Assembly (NCBI GenBank): GCA_036936605.1
Contig: JAUPFV010000005.1
Coordinates: 126,412,453-126,476,452 of the forward strand
Origin: Limnanthes douglasii subsp. nivea
Taxonomy: Eukaryota > Streptophyta > Magnoliopsida > Brassicales > Limnanthaceae
Direction of reading: 5' to 3'
Length of the DNA stretch: 64,000 bases
The notes beneath the pieces were generated by a model that was given only the letters and a program-made list of their open reading frames with translations, had not been told where the DNA came from and searched no databases. Of this stretch, positions 43,484 to 54,700 are shown piece by piece; position 1 is the stretch's first letter, and each line of letters opens with the position of its first letter. The position numbers and the translations under genes are program-made.

Positions 43484-43675
43484 TTTTTAAGCATCATACG
43501 AGATTTTCATATGGAAGGAAGATTAATTTCTCTCAGAAAATTTAAAATAGAAGAAGAAGGTGGTACTTAGTATTCTTTAACAAATAAAGTACTATATATT
43601 TAGCACTTACAATTACAAGCATTTGCCCAATAAAAAAACATAGGAAAAAGTTATATGAATAATATATGATACTAA

Positions 43676-46376
43676 TTAACAACAAATGAACACAAAACAA
43701 CCAACTTTCACAAACCTCTTGTTTGCCCTTGTCATCATTGAGATTGTAACCTCCTCTTTGGGGTTTTTCATAGCTTCAAGACCGTCTTTTGCACTGTCAT
43801 CTATAGTAGCTTTGATGACAGTAAAATTTTCCTCATTGGATTTGATCTTATACAGTTCTAAGTGTTAAAGAGCTTTTATTCTACCAGCTTCACTCTCATC
43901 ATACAATTTCGTCAATTCAGCTTGCTTTGATGCTCTTTGTCCTCTACAAGCTCCACTAGTTGGTTTCGAGAAAAGATGATAGCACCTTCCAGGTTTTAAA
44001 AAGTAGCGAGTAGCTTCAAAACTTCTTCGGATGGTTCATCTGGAGGGTGTGGAGGAAACAAACCATATAAGGTGGAGGAATTCGAGGGAGAAACCCGGGA
44101 AGGGGATGAACTTTGGTTTTGAGAAAAATCAGGTTTATTATCAACCATTGTTAATGAATTTTCAATGGCAACTTCGGGGATTTAGTTGCCAATTTAAAAA
44201 ATGTAGTTCTGAATTTCTTAAACCTGAGGGTTTATGTACAGGTCGTGATCTTCATTTTATTTTTCTGCTTCCTCGGCAGTTGGAGTATGATTTCGGGAGG
44301 ATATGTCAATCACGTCTTCTGGTACATGTATTAGAGGTACAGGTATTAGAGGAGTTTTCGAGGAGCTCTTATTTTTCTTCGAAGCATCAACTTTATTTAT
44401 CTTCCTGGAGGACTCAGTTTGGGCTTCTTTGGTATCAGGAGCGTTAACTTCAGTAGTTTTTCTCTTCGATTTTATTTTTTGGGCGTTTTTTTGTTCTTTT
44501 GAAGAAACCCCCTCAGATTTGTTCTTTTTATTCTTCTTCGGTAAATGGCTTTGCGCTCTATTCCGGGAAGGGAGAATAATACATGCATCGAAAGCAGCCA
44601 ACCTATTTAAAATGTTTCATGCACCATAAGGTTCCATCAATTTGTCTACAGGCACAATAGAGGCCGAGGAGAGTTTCCACGTGTGGCTTTGGACAAACTT
44701 TAGAGGCACGAATACCTTATGACATTCGTTGGACCATTCTCGCTTTGCCCAATAGGTTAGCTATGCAAATGTCTCTTTTTCCGAAGCTTTGTGGATCGTG
44801 TATCACCTCAAAATATATGAACTTAAACATGTGTTAATATCGTTTATTATGTTAGTTATTTAGATAAGATCAAACGGTTTATTTGTATCTTCAATATAAG
44901 AAACGAAACTGTGTACATTGATCTTTGAAATGACAGTTACGTTATTTCCACACTTACTGTTTATCTTTCGGTATATATATTGTTATCTACATCTATTCTT
45001 TAATCTGAGGGACCTTCTCCCTGTAGAATAATAAAGTTTATGATTTAAAGTAAAATTACGTTTAAAACAGAAAATTTATAAATACTACTTACTAGTGCTC
45101 TTCCACTTGAGGTTTAGCCACATGGGATTGTCAGTTAAAATTTTATTTCTATTCTCCCGAGCCCCAGAAATAAAGAAAAAAAATTCCACATTTTATCAGC
45201 CTCAAGGAGATCGTCGATAAGCTTCGAAGAGTTGCCGAGGGTGAGCTAGTAGAAATAAGAACAAATTCTTTGAGAGACCAGTCAGTACGATGAATTGTTG
45301 TATCAATAGAGCTATATTTGATAGTCTTGATGCCGTTATACTCGATAGAAGAATAAACCATAAGTTTGGGCTTGTTTGTGTTGGAAGAGGTCTATTATCT
45401 CAAAGTGATGCACAATAACTGGGTCGGACGGAAACCGAAGCCTCCAATTTAGAATTTTAGGGTAGACAACAAGTTATTTTTCTCCACAAGATTGGGGTCT
45501 CTCATATCAATGGTAACCGAAGAGTAACATTTTCAAATTTACCCCAATGAATCTTGAGAATCTCAGCTTCAGATTGGTTAAAGTACTCATACCTGCACAA
45601 TATTAAGTGCAATAAATTACTCAAGGAGGACATCCTTGAAAAAACCTTAGATGTGCATCAATGTTATCGGGAAAGATGATGATTTCTTTTGTTTTATTTT
45701 TTTTCTTCTTTTGAGTTGGTTTCTTTTAAGCATTATTGTCGAATTCAGAGGGACGAGTACTTCCTACGTTTTGAATACCTGAATCAATTCTGTCATAGAA
45801 TCTGATTTAGCGATCTCCTAAGAGACGTAAACTTGAAGTTGTGGAGCGGCAGCAGTGGAATGTATGATTTTGAAGTTACTTAGGTGTATTTGAAGCTTTT
45901 TTTTTGTTTTTTAGCGAAGGCGTCTTTTGTGATTTTGTTTTTGTCACATATGTTCCATTCGAGGATATTGGAATCCCCTAGAGCTACAAACCGGGTTTTT
46001 TTGAGGAAGTTAAGATTTTTTAAAAGATGCTTTTGAGTTTCTTTGAGGAGTTTGTTTTTTATTGATTTGAGGAGGTCAGAATTTTTTAGAAGATTATTCT
46101 TTATTGTTTTGAGGAGATTTTTCTTTGTTGATTTGAGAAGTATGTTTTCAGTTGATTCGAAAAAATTGTTCGGAACAGAATTTTGGGGCTAGATAGGATT
46201 GTTTGAGAAACTTCTGAACTCATTAAAAAGGTGTGATTTTTGGTAGGAGCCCATATAATGTAAGTGGTGGTTTGGATGATCACTTTTGGTGTGTCGTTAA
46301 TGATTTTAACGAATTCTCTTTCAGCAGCTCTATTTGCAATAGTAAGCAAATCCCAGGAGTTCTTCAAATCAAACAT
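43676..46376 (-). pseudogene. E4 antisense gene (Tat aORF), broken
   Basis: Counterpart of the E1/E2 antisense genes. The ATG at 46376 opens MFDLKNSWDLLTIANRAAE, then IIQTTTYIIWAPTKN, closely matching E7. A probable intron begins GTAAGT at 45092 after GAAGAGCACTA; a candidate acceptor is near 44822. Next come YWAKREWSNECHKVFVPLKF and PSRNRAQSHLPKKNKKNKSE (44601 on), an acidic segment, PPHPPDEPSEEVL, and a helical end (NQLVELVEDKEHQSKLN; IKATIDDSAKDGLEAMK) with stop at 43676. Numerous stops and frame changes. The conserved start, intron and Lys-rich region argue that this was one real gene. Confidence 0.65.
44822..45092 (-). other. Possible intron in E4 antisense gene
   Basis: The donor GTAAGT at 45092 follows GAAGAGCACTA, as in E2. 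The best acceptor near the homologous ATTTTGAGG exon start is TTTAAG ending at 44822, giving 271 nt. The acceptor is weak, so only the donor is well supported. Confidence 0.4.
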
Positions 46377-46525
46377 AAACAGACGAAATAGAAATCGGAA
46401 GGAGTGTGAGTGCGATTAGTGAATGATGAACACAATAATGATAGTGGATGAGTTAATATATTAGGGAACGTTCTCTCTCTATCTCTAGAATTTGTGTGTG
46501 ATAGGCAAAACGAGTACTAATGTGA

Positions 46526-46534
46526 TATTTATAG
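46526..46534 (-). promoter_or_regulatory. TATA box for the E4 antisense gene
   Basis: CTATAAATA on the minus strand, 150 nt upstream of the ATG at 46376. The flanking sequence (ACTCGTTTTGCCTATCACAC) is almost the same as in E7 at 58595. Confidence 0.6.
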
Positions 46535-46972
46535 AAGAATTGGTGAAGATGGGATTGGACCTTTTAGAAGAGGGAGTTGAAAGATCGAAAAGCATCTGTA
46601 TGTTGAAATATGAATCGACAGAGAACGAATGCCTAGTCTAAAGTAGGTAGACACGTGTAACATGTCAGAGTCAGATAACATGCGCGCAAAGAAACCTCTA
46701 TATACTTCTATTTTGTTCTAGGAGAATAACAATTAATCCTTTTAAAAATTTCGATGATTAACCAGTTGAGGTTGATTTTATCGAAGAGGAATAATGAATT
46801 GAGAACACAATATGATTTTTTTAAGGCAAAGTAAGGTAAAAATATTATTCGAATTATCCGAGCACCTTATAATACTGGAACCGGTGAGTGTTTTAGAACA
46901 GTTTCACAAATAACAAAAAAGATTTTTAACGGGCTTGTATATAATAATTGTTAGTCATTCCTCAAAATTCTT
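46535..46972. other. E4 region between antisense promoter and PPT
   Basis: Non-coding, AT-rich, similar in part to 58605-59028 of E7. Contains CACGTGTAACATGTC and ends before the purine tract. Confidence 0.4.
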
Positions 46973-46993
46973 AACAAAGGCTATGGGGGCTAC
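46973..46993 (+). other. Polypurine tract of E4
   Basis: AACAAAGGCTATGGGGGCTAC directly before the LTR start. E7 has AAAAGGACTAGGGGGACTAC at the same place. Confidence 0.65.
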
Positions 46994-47339
46994 TGATAAA
47001 GATATGATCAATTGATGAGTGAATTTTTATACCTAAAGGACATATTTAGTACACATTGTATATATCAGGGAATGAGAGTATAATTTATTGTAAATGCGTT
47101 TGTATTTAGTATAAAAGAGAGGTGAGATATCCTAATTTTTAACTAAATCTATTACCTACAACCACATGTTCCCATAAATAATAGGTGGACTTTGAGAATA
47201 AAGATGATTGACACTTTAACTTACAATAGTACTTGATTGCATTCTCTTTCTAAAGCTTAAATTACTTTCTCTCTCTAGAATTACTCCAAATTATATTTGT
47301 TATCTCATTTTATCTCCATAAAAGAATTCATACTTAACA
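46994..47339 (+). repeat. Family-1 LTR (3' LTR of E4)
   Basis: 346 bp, TGATAAAGATATGATC to CATACTTAACA. It is preceded by a purine tract and followed by GATAT and integrase sequence, not by genomic DNA or a primer site. Confidence 0.85.
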
Positions 47340-47344
47340 GATAT

Positions 47345-48180
47345 AATACTTTGATAAGAAGGGTTCTTTTGGCAGGTTATCATTAACCCACAATTGCTTT
47401 CGATGCTAAAGAATTGGTGAAAACTGCGATACTTGCCAAAGATTTGCTAATACAATCCACGCACTAGGAGTACCTCTCGAGTCAATATCGAAGGCACTAC
47501 CTTTTGACCGATTGGATATTGCTCTGGTCAAACCTCTATCAATGTCATCTAGAGGAAGAAAAATAATAATAGTTGCGGTATACTATTTTTCTAAGTGGGT
47601 GGAAGCTGAACCCCTTGCGAGAATACAAACCAAAGATGTGATCACATTTATTGTTTCAAATATTTGTTGTCACTTTGGTGTTCTAAAGAGAATAACGATG
47701 GAAAATGGTCCACAATTTGACAATAAAGATATGAAAGCTTTTTGTTCCTCAAAAGGGATACAGTAGTGTTCATCAACAAGAAAATTGCCAAATTGAGGTA
47801 ACTAATCGGACAATACTTGATGGGATCAAAATAATTTGGAAGGTAAAGTTTGAAAGTGACCAGATTATTTACAAGAAGTCCTATGTTCATATAACACCAC
47901 CCCTCGTAAAGCAACTTAAGAATCTCAATTTGCGGTAGTTTACCGGATGTATCTTTTGGTTCAGTCCGAAGTAGTCTTCCCATCGTATCAAATTACCGAA
48001 TATTCCAATGAGGATAACAATGAAAGGGGGTGTGCTGAGTTAGATTTAGTCGAGGAAAAAAAAGGAGACGAGCACATTTGAATTCTTTGCATTACCAAAC
48101 ATCGATGAGGAACATATATCATTCTAAAGCGAGACAACGATAATTTAAGATTGGCGTCAATGTATTAAGGAAAGTGTTTT
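47345..48180 (+). pseudogene. E5 integrase, directly after the LTR
   Basis: Begins NTLIRRVLLAGYH, exactly where the fragment ending GSAYCGY at 30761/36365 stops. Continues with MDIALVKPLSMSSRG (catalytic region), SKWVEAEPLARIQTKDVI and NGPQFDNKDMKAFCSSKGIQ, then a frame-shifted C-terminal part to about VLRKVFLHTN, where it joins the antisense gene without the usual integrase end or post-integrase motif. The catalytic region reads MENGPQF where TDNGPQF is usual. Confidence 0.82.
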
Positions 48181-48184
48181 TGCA

Positions 48185-49970
48185 TACGAACGTCTTCCGA
48201 TCAATATCCCTAGCAATAAAATGTTCTCGCTAATTGTCAAACATGTCCTGCTCCAACTTTAACTCATCCTCAACTGCCTCGAGTTGTTTCAAACGTCCGA
48301 TAACCAATTATTTGTAGTGGTCAGCGTAAAGCAGCTTATTTAGTTCAAGGACTAGATAATCATCTTCGTATATATCAAACTCCACTGATGGAGACCAACT
48401 TTAAAGTCCCTAGGAACTTGTGTGTTATCACCTTGACTTCCTAGGCTGTCAGTCGCCTCATTTTCTTGAGGAGAAGTTTTTTTTATTGATGTTGGAGGAG
48501 AGTCTGAATCAAAAACCAAAAATTCTTTAGGAGAGGGTAATCAGGCTCAACCATCTCGTTGCCCAAAGGGATAATATATTCCTTAGCCTTGTTGTCATCC
48601 TCTTCAACAACTTTATCTTTGCCTTTACTTTTTGACGAATGTTTTTTTGAGGGCCTCTTGTTTGGCATTTTATTCCTTCTCGGCTTCTGCTCAATCTTCA
48701 ATATTTTCTTTCTAAAGTACATCTTTTTAAGGGTTCCAATGGCTGGAGCCCTAGCTCTTGTGTCGGAGCATTTGTGGCTTCTAATCGGTTAAGTATGTTG
48801 CCTTGTGTCGGAGGCACCATAAGCTCTTCCAAAGACATAGCTCTTGTCAAATTAGCCTTCCAAAGACGGCTTTTAGCCATATTAGACAAAGTGAAGCATT
48901 GGTAGAATTCATTGAACCATAAAGTACTGGCCCAACTACTTAGTTGAACAGAAATTCGACTAGCTTCCTCTATGTGCCCTTCGAACAGTTTTGACACACC
49001 TTTTATTGTTGTTCCCTAAGAAATGTTTGTTAGAATAACTTAACAAAATAAAGTGCAAATAAACTAGAGTCGATATGTACATCTGTTAGTCCATCTTAAA
49101 GGAAGCTCATGTGGTCTCTCAATAAATTCTTTGAACCCCGTCTCCCACAACCCGAAGATAAAAAAAAATATTGGTTTCCATTTCTTGTCAGCTTCAAGAA
49201 GGTCATCCATTATCTTGAATTTATCCCCAAGGGTCGGTGAATAAAAAGGGAAGTGAGGATTTTTTACAATGCCGGTTAACCCGACAAACTGTTCCCTAGA
49301 AAAACCGACCTCAGATATCCGAGCAGCCATTATGCAGGCCATCAAGGTGAACTGCATGTTCGGACCAGCTTGAGTCGGGTACCTCACCAGAGCGGAATCC
49401 AACGGAAGCTAAAGACCCCAGTTCAGAATTTCCAGATAGACAATTAGCTCATTTTCCGGAACAGATAAATGAGTCGCTCCGGCTTCATGAAATTGGATGT
49501 TTATAGAGTTCAGAATTCCCCATTGGTCTCGAAGCTTTGCCTTCTCAGAAGGTTGATACTACTTGTAGTTGATTTTGTATAGAGAGAGAAGATACTTGCC
49601 ATTAACCTCTCGCAATTGTTTTTCTAAGATAGCCTCGATATTTGAGGGCAGTTCAACAGTATTTGTTTTTCTTCTTCGATTTAGTTATCTTTTGAACATG
49701 TACACTTACATTAGCTTTATCATGGGGGTTGACGCCTGGGTTTGTGCAAAAATTTTGACCTCATAAGTCGAGTCAATAGTTGCTTTCTAAGTTGAGCATC
49801 CACATCTACTACTTCATCATCCTGATTGTTTTCTGGTTTGTCTACCAAATTCCTTTCTCTCACCTCTTTGATGGGTTCGAGGGGCTGCATTTTTGTAGAC
49901 TTTGCTGTAGGAGCAGTGGTTTCGACACTTATTGACTGATGAGCTATAAGCGGAGTTCTTTGTGGAGACC
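48185..49970 (-). pseudogene. E5 antisense gene (Tat aORF), truncated both ends
   Basis: Family-1 antisense gene without N-terminus. The conserved domain is well kept: MDSALVRYPTQAGPNMQFTL, MAARISEVGFSREQF and DDLLEADKKWKPIFFFIFG (49402-49064), paralleling E1 7834-7472. Around 49020 an acceptor-like ACATTTCTTAG precedes GTTTCAA-type sequence leading to FEGHIEEASRISVQLSSWAS and TLWFNEFYQCF. A Lys-rich part follows (KPRRNKMPNKRPSKKHSSK, about 48690-48630), then an acidic/helical end (LEAVEDELKLEQDMFDN). The C-terminus is fused to integrase at about 48180 by a deletion. Confidence 0.6.
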
Positions 49971-50640
49971 AATGGGTTAAACCTTTAGCTAAAAGTTAGT
50001 GGGAAAATCAATGGTATATAAGTAAAAATATATCTTAACTAGTATGAGGCCTTTTTGAAGTGAACTAAAACCAAAGTCATACGGGTCTTTAGGCCCAAAT
50101 CCGACAATGTCATACTATTTTTGAGATCGATGGATGAGATCAGTATACAGAGGCAGAATATATGATACCTATATTCCCAACATCCTCAACCTCCACGCAA
50201 CCTATAGGGGTGTCAAGAATAATTTATCGAGGAAGCAATCTTGGGAGGCGATTGATCCTTTAAAATTATCGAAACTGGTATATAATAACGTTTTTTCATA
50301 CTTTCATTTTAGTCATTTGTTGCTTTTATGATACAAACCCGAGCAACAATATCAAAAAATCCAAACTAAATATGATATGGAACACACCAAAAATGGGACG
50401 ACAATATGTTTGATAAGTCAATTTGAACTCCATATATAAAATATGATAACTTTCTAAAGTGTTCACAAACATCTATAACAACTTTCAATTTTATTATTTC
50501 TCAAATCATTATCCTAAAAGTTACAAGTTCATATAAAGATACAAAAACGGGAGTTTGTATTTTCCAACTTGTAATGAAAATAAATGTTTAATTGTAGTAA
50601 AATATTCTTCATAGATAACTATTTTTATTGAAAAATAAAG
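49971..50640. other. Unassigned AT-rich stretch
   Basis: Between E5's antisense gene and the copia 3' end. It includes GGGTCTTTAGGCCCAAAT near 50080, reminiscent of copia LTR sequence, but no borders are visible. No coding signal. Confidence 0.35.
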
Positions 50641-50644
50641 GAAC

Positions 50645-51302
50645 CTTTTAGATGATTCCACATTTTATTGGTGCTCGGTTCGGAGTCTTATCTACATGAA
50701 ACTACACATCCTGATATCCTATGATGTTCACTAGGTCAGTTAGTTTTCTTTTCTCCTCAACATCTCCATCTTGTTCCATTTCAATGCATCATTTGTTATC
50801 TTCAAGGTCCATTTACTCGTGGTCTGTTCTTTCCTACTGACTCATCTCTTTAACTTGTTTTCTATAATGATGCTGATTGGGTTAGATACCCATATACACG
50901 TCAATCTACTACGCATTGGTGTATGTTTTTAGGTGATACTTTAATTTCTTTGATCTCTACTAAATCGCGTATCGTGCAATGTCTAGTACTTGCTTAAAAG
51001 TTTTATGGCTATGCAGTCTTATTGAGGAGCTTGGATTTCCTCAGATAACTTCTATTCCTTTTTATATTAATAACACTAGTGCTATTCAGATTTATACCAA
51101 TCCTATTTTTCACAAATCCACTAAACACATTGAAATTTATTGTCATTCTATTTGAGATAATTTAAAAAATTGGGTGATGTCTCTTTCTCACATCTCTTCT
51201 AAATCTCCAAGTGGATGATATTTTCACCGAAGTTCTGACTGGTCAGCGACACTTATTGGAATATTGTTATTGTTGACTTACCAGCATCAATTTGAGGGAC
51301 GG
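50645..51302 (+). pseudogene. Copia RNase H and 3' end of pol
   Basis: Copia-type RNase H: VFYNDADWVRYPYTRQSTTH, WCMFLGDTLISLIS, an N-T-S-A-I-Q region frame-shifted near 51070, and VDDIFTEVLTGQRHL just before the end. Frame changes and stops are present. It lacks gag, protease, integrase and RT here. A purine tract TTTGAGGGACGG precedes the LTR start at 51303. It may be the missing 3' end of the copia at 34189-35990. Confidence 0.75.
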
Positions 51303-51363
51303 TGTCAAAGAAAATAAATTTGATTAATATCTAATTTATCTTAGTCAAATATTTAGTTAATAT
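51303..51363 (+). repeat. Copia 3' LTR, first 61 bp
   Basis: TGTCAAAGAAAATAAATTTG onward, with TTAGTCAAATATTTA at the same distance from the start as TATAGTCAATATTTA in the LTR at 34189. It is cut by the family-1 LTR at 51364. Confidence 0.45.
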
Positions 51364-51709
51364 TGATAATGATATATAGTTAATTGAGGTGTGAAAAGAA
51401 TTACTAAAATTATTTGTATTTGAGTATTTTTATAGTTAACGGATGAGTTTAGTACACAATGTAAATGATAAGGACTCGACGTGAAATTTATAGTAAATAT
51501 GTTTGTATTAAGTACATGATTAGGGTGAATTATCCAAGCTTCTAACTGTATCTGTTACTTGTAACCACTCATGCCTATATATAGGGGTATACTTTGGGAA
51601 TAAGAGTAATGAACACTTTAACTTACTATTATACTTGATTACTTTCTCGCTCTAGAAATCTGAACCATATTTTCTCTTCAAATTACGCCTAATTGTACTT
51701 CATATTTCA
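51364..51709 (+). repeat. Family-1 LTR
   Basis: 346 bp, TGATAATGATATATAG to GTACTTCATATTTCA, with CCTATATATAGGGG as TATA region. Left neighbour is copia, right neighbour is minus-strand E6 integrase. No target duplication seen (AATAT / TATGT), so it is a recombined or truncated end. Confidence 0.78.
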
Positions 51710-51714
51710 TATGT

Positions 51715-54700
51715 AATGGTCCTATCAAGTCCAACCCCATCTATCAAAAGGAACTGATTCGAAAACCAAAATTAAAGGTACATATGACTTATGTATAGAA
51801 TGTTCAAATCTTTGGGAAGTGTTACAGCTTCGTACTAAACTTTTAGCAGCATTCATTATTGAAGGCTAATAGTAGCATGTCAGTAAAATCGTTCTTGTCA
51901 AAGCCTTAAATCCACAATGAACAGAGCCCTCCCCATCATGCCGTTCAGATAAAACTTCCCAAGATTCATTCTTACCCAAATATCGTAACAACACTCTACT
52001 CAAGGATTTCTTATACAATATTACATCTAATATCGTATAATCACTGGCTTTAAATCTTAGAATCTTAGTTAATTTTATAACAAAAGTGACCCTTTCAGTA
52101 AAAATTCTCTTAGATCAAAACGTGAATCCCCTGAGTCCTTTTCTATTGTCACAAACACTTCCTCATAATATCTACATTATTTTGACTTTGTCAATTTAAA
52201 CAGACTTTCTTGTAACAAAATCCATGGATATTCCTCAGCATACGCAATATTTTTCAAATAATCTGCAATAATATATTCCCTCCGGTTAATATGTTCAACA
52301 AGAACCTCATCAAACAAAATAACTAACCTTCGTAGCTCACGCAAATACATGACAATTTGTTCTTTCTTAGCTTTGATACCCCGACATGTGATTTGCCAGC
52401 AACTGTGAATCTGTCTGTAAACAAACTTTATTTTCCCCACAAATACTCTATAGCCTTAAACTCTCTAAACCACATTGTATTTTGCTTCATTATTTGACGC
52501 ACTAAAACCAAACTGTATGGCCTAGTAATTAGGTTCTCTAGATGGACCAATCAATTTTACTCCCGCACTTGATCTCAATATCCTAGAGCCTTCATCAGTT
52601 TGAACTACCCATACTGCCTCTGTTGGTATCAAAGTATTATCATTCTTCTCATTGGAACGGCTCAAATGGAACTCAACCAGAAAGTCTGCTAAAGCTTGAT
52701 CCTTTATAGTCATTCGAGGAGCAAAATCTATGTCAAAATCCCTTAATTCAACCGAACACTTAGTCATTCTACTAGAAATTTATGGTATTTGCAATATAGT
52801 TTTTAACGAGAACAACGTTCAGACGATAACTGTATAAGTTTGAAAATATGGGCGCATTTTCTTGACAGCTACCACCAAAGCCAAAGCCAAGTTTTCAAGC
52901 CTCAAATATCTTTTTTGTGATGCTATCAAAAAACATTTCACATAATATACTAGCCTAGGACACCCATCTTTATCTCTTATCAACACAACACTAATGGCAA
53001 AATCTGAGACAATAATACACACAAATAGTTGCTCCCCTGTTCGAGGCTTGGAAAGAATTTATGGCGATACAAAATGTTTTAATTTTGGAAAAATCCACCT
53101 CACACTCTGGTGTCCAAAAGAATTCCTTTGGTCATCGCAACACCTGGAAAAAAGATATTTGAAACAAAATAATGCTAGATATAAAATAGGAAACCCAAAA
53201 GCCTAGTTTTCTTGTAATATTGTTCAAATTCTCAACGTTAATAATAGGCGCATGTATGGCAATGAAACCCACCCTTTCAATCTTGATAATTTTTTTTATT
53301 TTTTCTAATTCTTTACTTGTTTCATATACCACTCACTTATAAAAAAATTACGAGATGAATCTGTTTAGAAAAGACAACTTTTCTGTAAAAATCTGCACCT
53401 CTTTAATCGTCTGAGGAGGGGTCATCGCTATCAGAGCCTTTAACTAATTAGGATCAACTTCTATTCCATTTTCAGTTATGATATACCCTAAGAACTTTAT
53501 AGATCTAACTCCGAAGGTGCATTTCTTCATATTTAACTTTAAATGAAAGGCTCTGAGATTCAAAAACGTTTCTACCAAATCTCGTAAGTGTTCGTCATCT
53601 AACGGGCTCTTGACCAACATATCATCAATATAAACCTCCATATTATTTACAACTTGAGTAGAAAATGCTTTGTTAACTAATCTTTGATATATTGCCCCAA
53701 CATTCTTAAGGCCAAACGACATACCCGGTTACAATGCAATCCTCGGTCAGTTATAAATGTAGTGCTTTCCTGATCCTTTGGATTCATTTGAATCTGATTA
53801 TAACCTGCGGAGTCATCCATGAAAGAGAGAATTTTATTTTCTGATGTTGAATCAATGAGCTGATCAACCCTTGGCACATGAAATTGGTCTTTTGGGCTGG
53901 CCAGATTTATAAATTTGTAAAGTCGACATACATCCTCTACTTCTCGTTCTTCTTTTTTACAAGAACCGGATTCACAGTCCACAATGAATACTGTGCTTCT
54001 TGTATATGTCTGACCTTAGACAAATGATCCACCTATGTCACAATCACAGAAGAGTTTTCCACTAAAAAAGCTCTCATTTTTCTGAATGATGGGTCTGATG
54101 TTAGAGTTTAAAGCCAACGTATGAAATATCACCTCGGAAGGAAACCTGAACAAATCTTCGGTTTTGCAAGAAAATATATCTAAATTGTCAAACAAATACC
54201 TCATCAATTGGTAACACATAGTAGCTAACAGCAACATCCATATTCTCAAACTCTTCCCATTAGAAAACATGTACACCTTTACATTTTCTCCTACCATAAA
54301 GTAGGTTGACCCCTCTTGAGTTTCATTTTGTCATTTGATCACTAGCAGTAATATTTCTAGCATGCAAAACCATTGCATAATATTCTCTTGCCACCTGTTG
54401 ATCACTTCAGATGACTCTAATGCGATCACCAATTACATACTTCAAGCACGGATGAACAATCAAAACAACAGCGTGCATTCTGGATAACCACGACCTTCCA
54501 AAGATAGCGTTTTAGTTGGTCCGGTATGAATAAGACTTGAACGTTTCTCTTAAAAGGATATTTTCCCAACAAAACCTCACCCTCAAATTCACAAATAAAT
54601 ATTGTTGTTACCTTTGTACATCCAATGATGATGGACTCAGATCAAATAATCATACGTGGATTGCGCATACTTTCATACGTTGACTTGAACAACACATTCA

